A DNA stretch of 64,000 nt. It comes from Vibrio gelatinilyticus. GTDB taxonomy: Bacteria; Pseudomonadota; Gammaproteobacteria; Enterobacterales; Vibrionaceae. The position numbers were made by a program, and so were the translations under genes. The notes beneath the pieces are model-generated. The model ran no database searches and was not told where the DNA came from. It saw nothing but the letters and a program-made list of their open reading frames with translations. Of the stretch, positions 61,342 through 64,000 are shown in pieces (position 1 is the stretch's first letter; the number at the start of each line of letters is the position of its first letter). The stretch lies in the NCBI RefSeq assembly GCF_022836845.1, contig NZ_JAJNNZ010000009.1, forward strand, positions 62,001 to 126,000. The letters are read 5' to 3'.

Positions 61342-64000
61342 TTGATATATAGAAAGAGAGCCAAACGCAACTATCCTTTACACGTTCACATCACAGTGAT
61401 GTTTATCATCTTGGTGATCGCCATTAGCAGTGTACAGATATGGATTGCCAGCTCAGCGACAGACAGAGTGCTGCTCAGAGCCAACGATAATATTTTTGAT
61501 CTCATTATTAGTGAAACAAAGCAAAGGTTGTCTTCGCACTTTAGTCCCACATTAGGGTTGCTGGATGCGTATTCTTATGGGGATTACCAAGCGCTTGAAT
61601 TCTCTAACCAACAGAGAGCCAAAGAGTCATCACTTCTCTCACTTCTCTCACTTTTAAAGGGTAATCCCAATATCCAATCTTACAAAGTGGTTTATCCTAA
61701 TGGAGATTGGTTTGGCGTCTACAGAGAAGTGGACGGAGCTTCCGGCCTATTGAAACCAGAAGAGTTTAGCGCGTATCACTTTCACGTTGATAGCGGTATC
61801 CTTGAACAAAAACGTTATAATCAGCAATTGATAGTGACGATGAACTCTCAAGTGGAAAACAATCGTTATGATCCCCGTCAGTATGCTTGGTTTCATCAAG
61901 CAAAACGCTCAGTAACACAAATTTCTAAGCCCTATCAGTTGTCCTATTTTGGGAAGAACGGTATCACCCTGTATCGAGGGGCTGCAATGGGGGGGGTCAT
62001 TAGTGCTGATATTCTGCTGGAACAGGTTTCGTATGTGATGGAACCTAAAGAGAGAGTGCACACATCGCTAAAACTGCTGTTTGATGATCAGGGCTACATA
62101 TACGCTCACAACGACCCTTTAGTCTTTGAGATGGCACCTGCGCTCAAGTCCAGTTTACCGTTAAAATTAACCGATATTAAACATCCACTGATTTCGCAAA
62201 TTCCCCATATAGAACAAAGCAATCTCAATTCTAGACGGATCAACTTTGAAGGGGATGAATGGATCGTCAAATTAGAGAGGTTTGAAACTCCTAGAGGTCA
62301 TCCGATGTACTTACTGTTGGCAATCAAAAGTCAGGATTTATTACTCGAGGCACACAGCATCGCAACAGATGCTATTGTTGTTTCCTTGGTTGCCCTTTTG
62401 CTGACCCTGCCAGTCATTTATTACCTATCTCAGTGGATTTCGAAACCAATACGTTTGGCTACAGCAAAGGCAAAAAGCATACAGCATTTTGATTTTCGTG
62501 ATCATTTTGTGCCGAAGTCGAATGTGGCAGAAATCATGGAACTGTCACAAGCGCTCAACTCAACGCAAGATACCATAGGTAGTTTCTTCTCTATCACCAA
62601 TGTCATTGCAAAGGAGCAAGATCTTGATGAGCTGCAAGGCATGGTGTGCAAAGAAATAGCCGATGCTACGTTGGCTAATAGTACATACTTATATCTTTTA
62701 AGTGATGACGAGAGTTTTCTTGAACCTCAGTTTATCTGGTTTCGCACCCAAGGTTATATAGACGTGTCAGAGGTTGTATCGATCCCTTTAGATGATGAAC
62801 TTCTTGCGCAAGAGGTCGAGGCTTTTTTCTCAGAGAAGCAAGCGATTATGGTCAAGTACGATGAAGCCAGATCGTATATTCCACGTATCTCCCTTAAAGA
62901 TAACCTGTTGTTTGTGCCACTCGTCAATAGAACAAATAACGTGGTTGGGGCATTAGCATTAGGTTTTGATGAGAGACACAAAGACAACGTGCTGTTAGAT
63001 AATCTGGATCTAATCAAAACGTTGGCAGGCTATGCTGCGATTGCGATTGAAGCGCGCTCTATGTTGCAGGACCAACAGCAGTTACTCGACTCCTTTATTA
63101 AAGTGATGGCAGGCGCTATCGATACCAAGTCGCCCTATACTGGTAACCACTGTCAGCGAGTACCTGAACTCACTAAACTCTTGACCCGCGCCGCTCATAA
63201 CTCACAGCATCATGAATTTAAAGACTTTCACATGACGGATGAGAACTGGGAAGGGCTGCATATTGCTGCCTGGCTACACGACTGTGGCAAAGTAACCACT
63301 CCCGAACATGTCATTGATAAATCAACGAAGCTAGAAACGATTTATAATCGAATCCATGAGATCCGCACTCGATTTGAAGTCATTAAACGAGATATTGAGC
63401 TGGACATTTATCGCAGTCGCTTTGCGAGTCAACTGAGTAAGGAAGAGCGAGAGCATATTGCCAGAGAATGCTCTCAGCTTGACAACGAATATCAATTGGT
63501 GGCGAAAGCAAACAATGGTAGTCATCAACTAACAGATCATGAAATATCGTCGTTAGAGATTATCGGGCAAAGAACTTGGTTGCGCACATTCGATGATAAG
63601 GTTGGCTTATCCCATTTTGAACAAAAATTAAGAGGTAAGGGACCTTTTACCCAACCCGTATTAGAGCAACTGCTGATGGACGCTAATTATCACCTGATAC
63701 CTTGGCTTCGGGTTCACAAACATGATCAACGCTATAGCTTAAAAGCAACATCGCAACAAAACAATTTAGGTGAACTGTATAACCTTACCATTGCGCGAGG
63801 TACGCTAAACGCTGAGGAGCGATACACGATTAAAAGTCATGTTATCGAAACCAATAGAATGCTGGAACAGCTTCCCTTTCCAAAGCACTTGGGCGACGTA
63901 GCAAAGCTCGCTAGTACCCATCATGAAACGATGGATGGAACCGGCTATCCATGGGGATTAACGAAAGAGTACATTCCAGTCCCTTCGCGAGCGATGGCCA
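61342..64000 (+). CDS. membrane HD-GYP sensor protein (c-di-GMP phosphodiesterase-like), 3' end cut by window end
   Basis: The frame is open from TTG 61342 to the end (886 codons); ATG 61399 or GTG 61396 are alternatives, but the TTG keeps the RAKRNYPLHVHIT basic N-terminus. Order: membrane helix (about 20-37), periplasmic Cache-like sensor (about 45-340), second helix, HAMP-like SQWISKPIRLATAKAKSIQ, GAF-like (about 430-570), then HD-GYP. HD is in WLHDCGKVTTPEHVIDKST and HHE..DGTGYP near 860. About 215 residues separate them, against about 60 usually, so the domain carries an insertion of about 150 residues. Confidence 0.85.
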   Translation, partial: MIYRKRAKRNYPLHVHITVMFIILVIAISSVQIWIASSATDRVLLRANDNIFDLIISETKQRLSSHFSPTLGLLDAYSYGDYQALEFSNQQRAKESSLLSLLSLLKGNPNIQSYKVVYPNGDWFGVYREVDGASGLLKPEEFSAYHFHVDSGILEQKRYNQQLIVTMNSQVENNRYDPRQYAWFHQAKRSVTQISKPYQLSYFGKNGITLYRGAAMGGVISADILLEQVSYVMEPKERVHTSLKLLFDDQGYIYAHNDPLVFEMAPALKSSLPLKLTDIKHPLISQIPHIEQSNLNSRRINFEGDEWIVKLERFETPRGHPMYLLLAIKSQDLLLEAHSIATDAIVVSLVALLLTLPVIYYLSQWISKPIRLATAKAKSIQHFDFRDHFVPKSNVAEIMELSQALNSTQDTIGSFFSITNVIAKEQDLDELQGMVCKEIADATLANSTYLYLLSDDESFLEPQFIWFRTQGYIDVSEVVSIPLDDELLAQEVEAFFSEKQAIMVKYDEARSYIPRISLKDNLLFVPLVNRTNNVVGALALGFDERHKDNVLLDNLDLIKTLAGYAAIAIEARSMLQDQQQLLDSFIKVMAGAIDTKSPYTGNHCQRVPELTKLLTRAAHNSQHHEFKDFHMTDENWEGLHIAAWLHDCGKVTTPEHVIDKSTKLETIYNRIHEIRTRFEVIKRDIELDIYRSRFASQLSKEEREHIARECSQLDNEYQLVAKANNGSHQLTDHEISSLEIIGQRTWLRTFDDKVGLSHFEQKLRGKGPFTQPVLEQLLMDANYHLIPWLRVHKHDQRYSLKATSQQNNLGELYNLTIARGTLNAEERYTIKSHVIETNRMLEQLPFPKHLGDVAKLASTHHETMDGTGYPWGLTKEYIPVPSRAMA

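Overview
The window looks like a chromosomal segment of a marine Vibrio or close relative. The evidence is a Qrr quorum-sensing small RNA with a sigma-54 promoter and LuxO-type boxes (58594-58859), together with NhaD, MaoP, NagB, a VF530-type protein, a bactofilin/M23 pair and KdgR that all read like Vibrionaceae proteins. Much of the window is accessory carbohydrate-uptake gene clusters, separated by mobile-element debris.

Layout. (1) 1-8358: a radical-SAM sulfatase maturase (cut by the window start) diverges from a tightly packed plus-strand operon: LysR regulator, TTT transporter (TctC/TctB/TctA types), Cys-type cytoplasmic sulfatase, NagK-like ROK kinase, two DUF202 membrane proteins and an unknown protein. 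I read it as uptake, desulfation and phosphorylation of a sulfated (probably amino) sugar. (2) 8375-12856: an IS630 remnant cut by a Tn3-family transposon with 32-bp inverted repeats, a tnpA broken three times, a res region, an intact serine resolvase and a small passenger gene. (3) 12972-20744: a non-phosphorylative L-fucose-type pathway (mutarotase, FucO-like reductase, DapA-family aldolase, enolase-superfamily dehydratase, aldose dehydrogenase, lactonase) with a galactitol-type EIIC that has no EIIA/EIIB, and a divergent GntR regulator. (4) 20745-25660: a mobile-element graveyard with an integrase fragment, an IS66 fragment, an intact IS21 element with a perfect 8-bp target duplication, and four tandem copies of a ~112-bp repeat. 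(5) 26086-37088: a KdgR-type unsaturated-uronate locus with TRAP transporter, a second IclR regulator, KduI, KdgR, KduD, a YgjV-like protein, an RpiB/LacA-like isomerase, KdgK and Eda, with candidate KdgR operators upstream of kduI and kduD.

(6) 37207-64000 is more ordinary: lipoprotein, M23 peptidase overlapping a bactofilin, nagB, maoP, nhaD, a SPOR-like protein, an HTH/nuclease-like protein, an isochorismatase-like hydrolase, a LysR regulator, an operon of class III aminotransferase + BKACE enzyme + TAXI receptor, a double-CDGSH/glutamate-synthase-like protein, a flippase and two glycosyltransferases, an HNH protein, an RhlE-like helicase, an Mpo1-like protein, the Qrr RNA, a large XRE regulator, an unknown cytosolic protein, and an HD-GYP sensor cut by the window end.

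How the parts connect: three separate sugar routes (sulfated amino sugar, deoxysugar, unsaturated uronates) would each supply central metabolism through GlcN6P/NagB, pyruvate plus lactaldehyde, or KDG/KDPG. This suits a bacterium feeding on sulfated marine or host polysaccharides. No polysaccharide lyase or secreted glycosidase is present in the window. All functional statements rest on reading the proteins and motifs; no database search was run.
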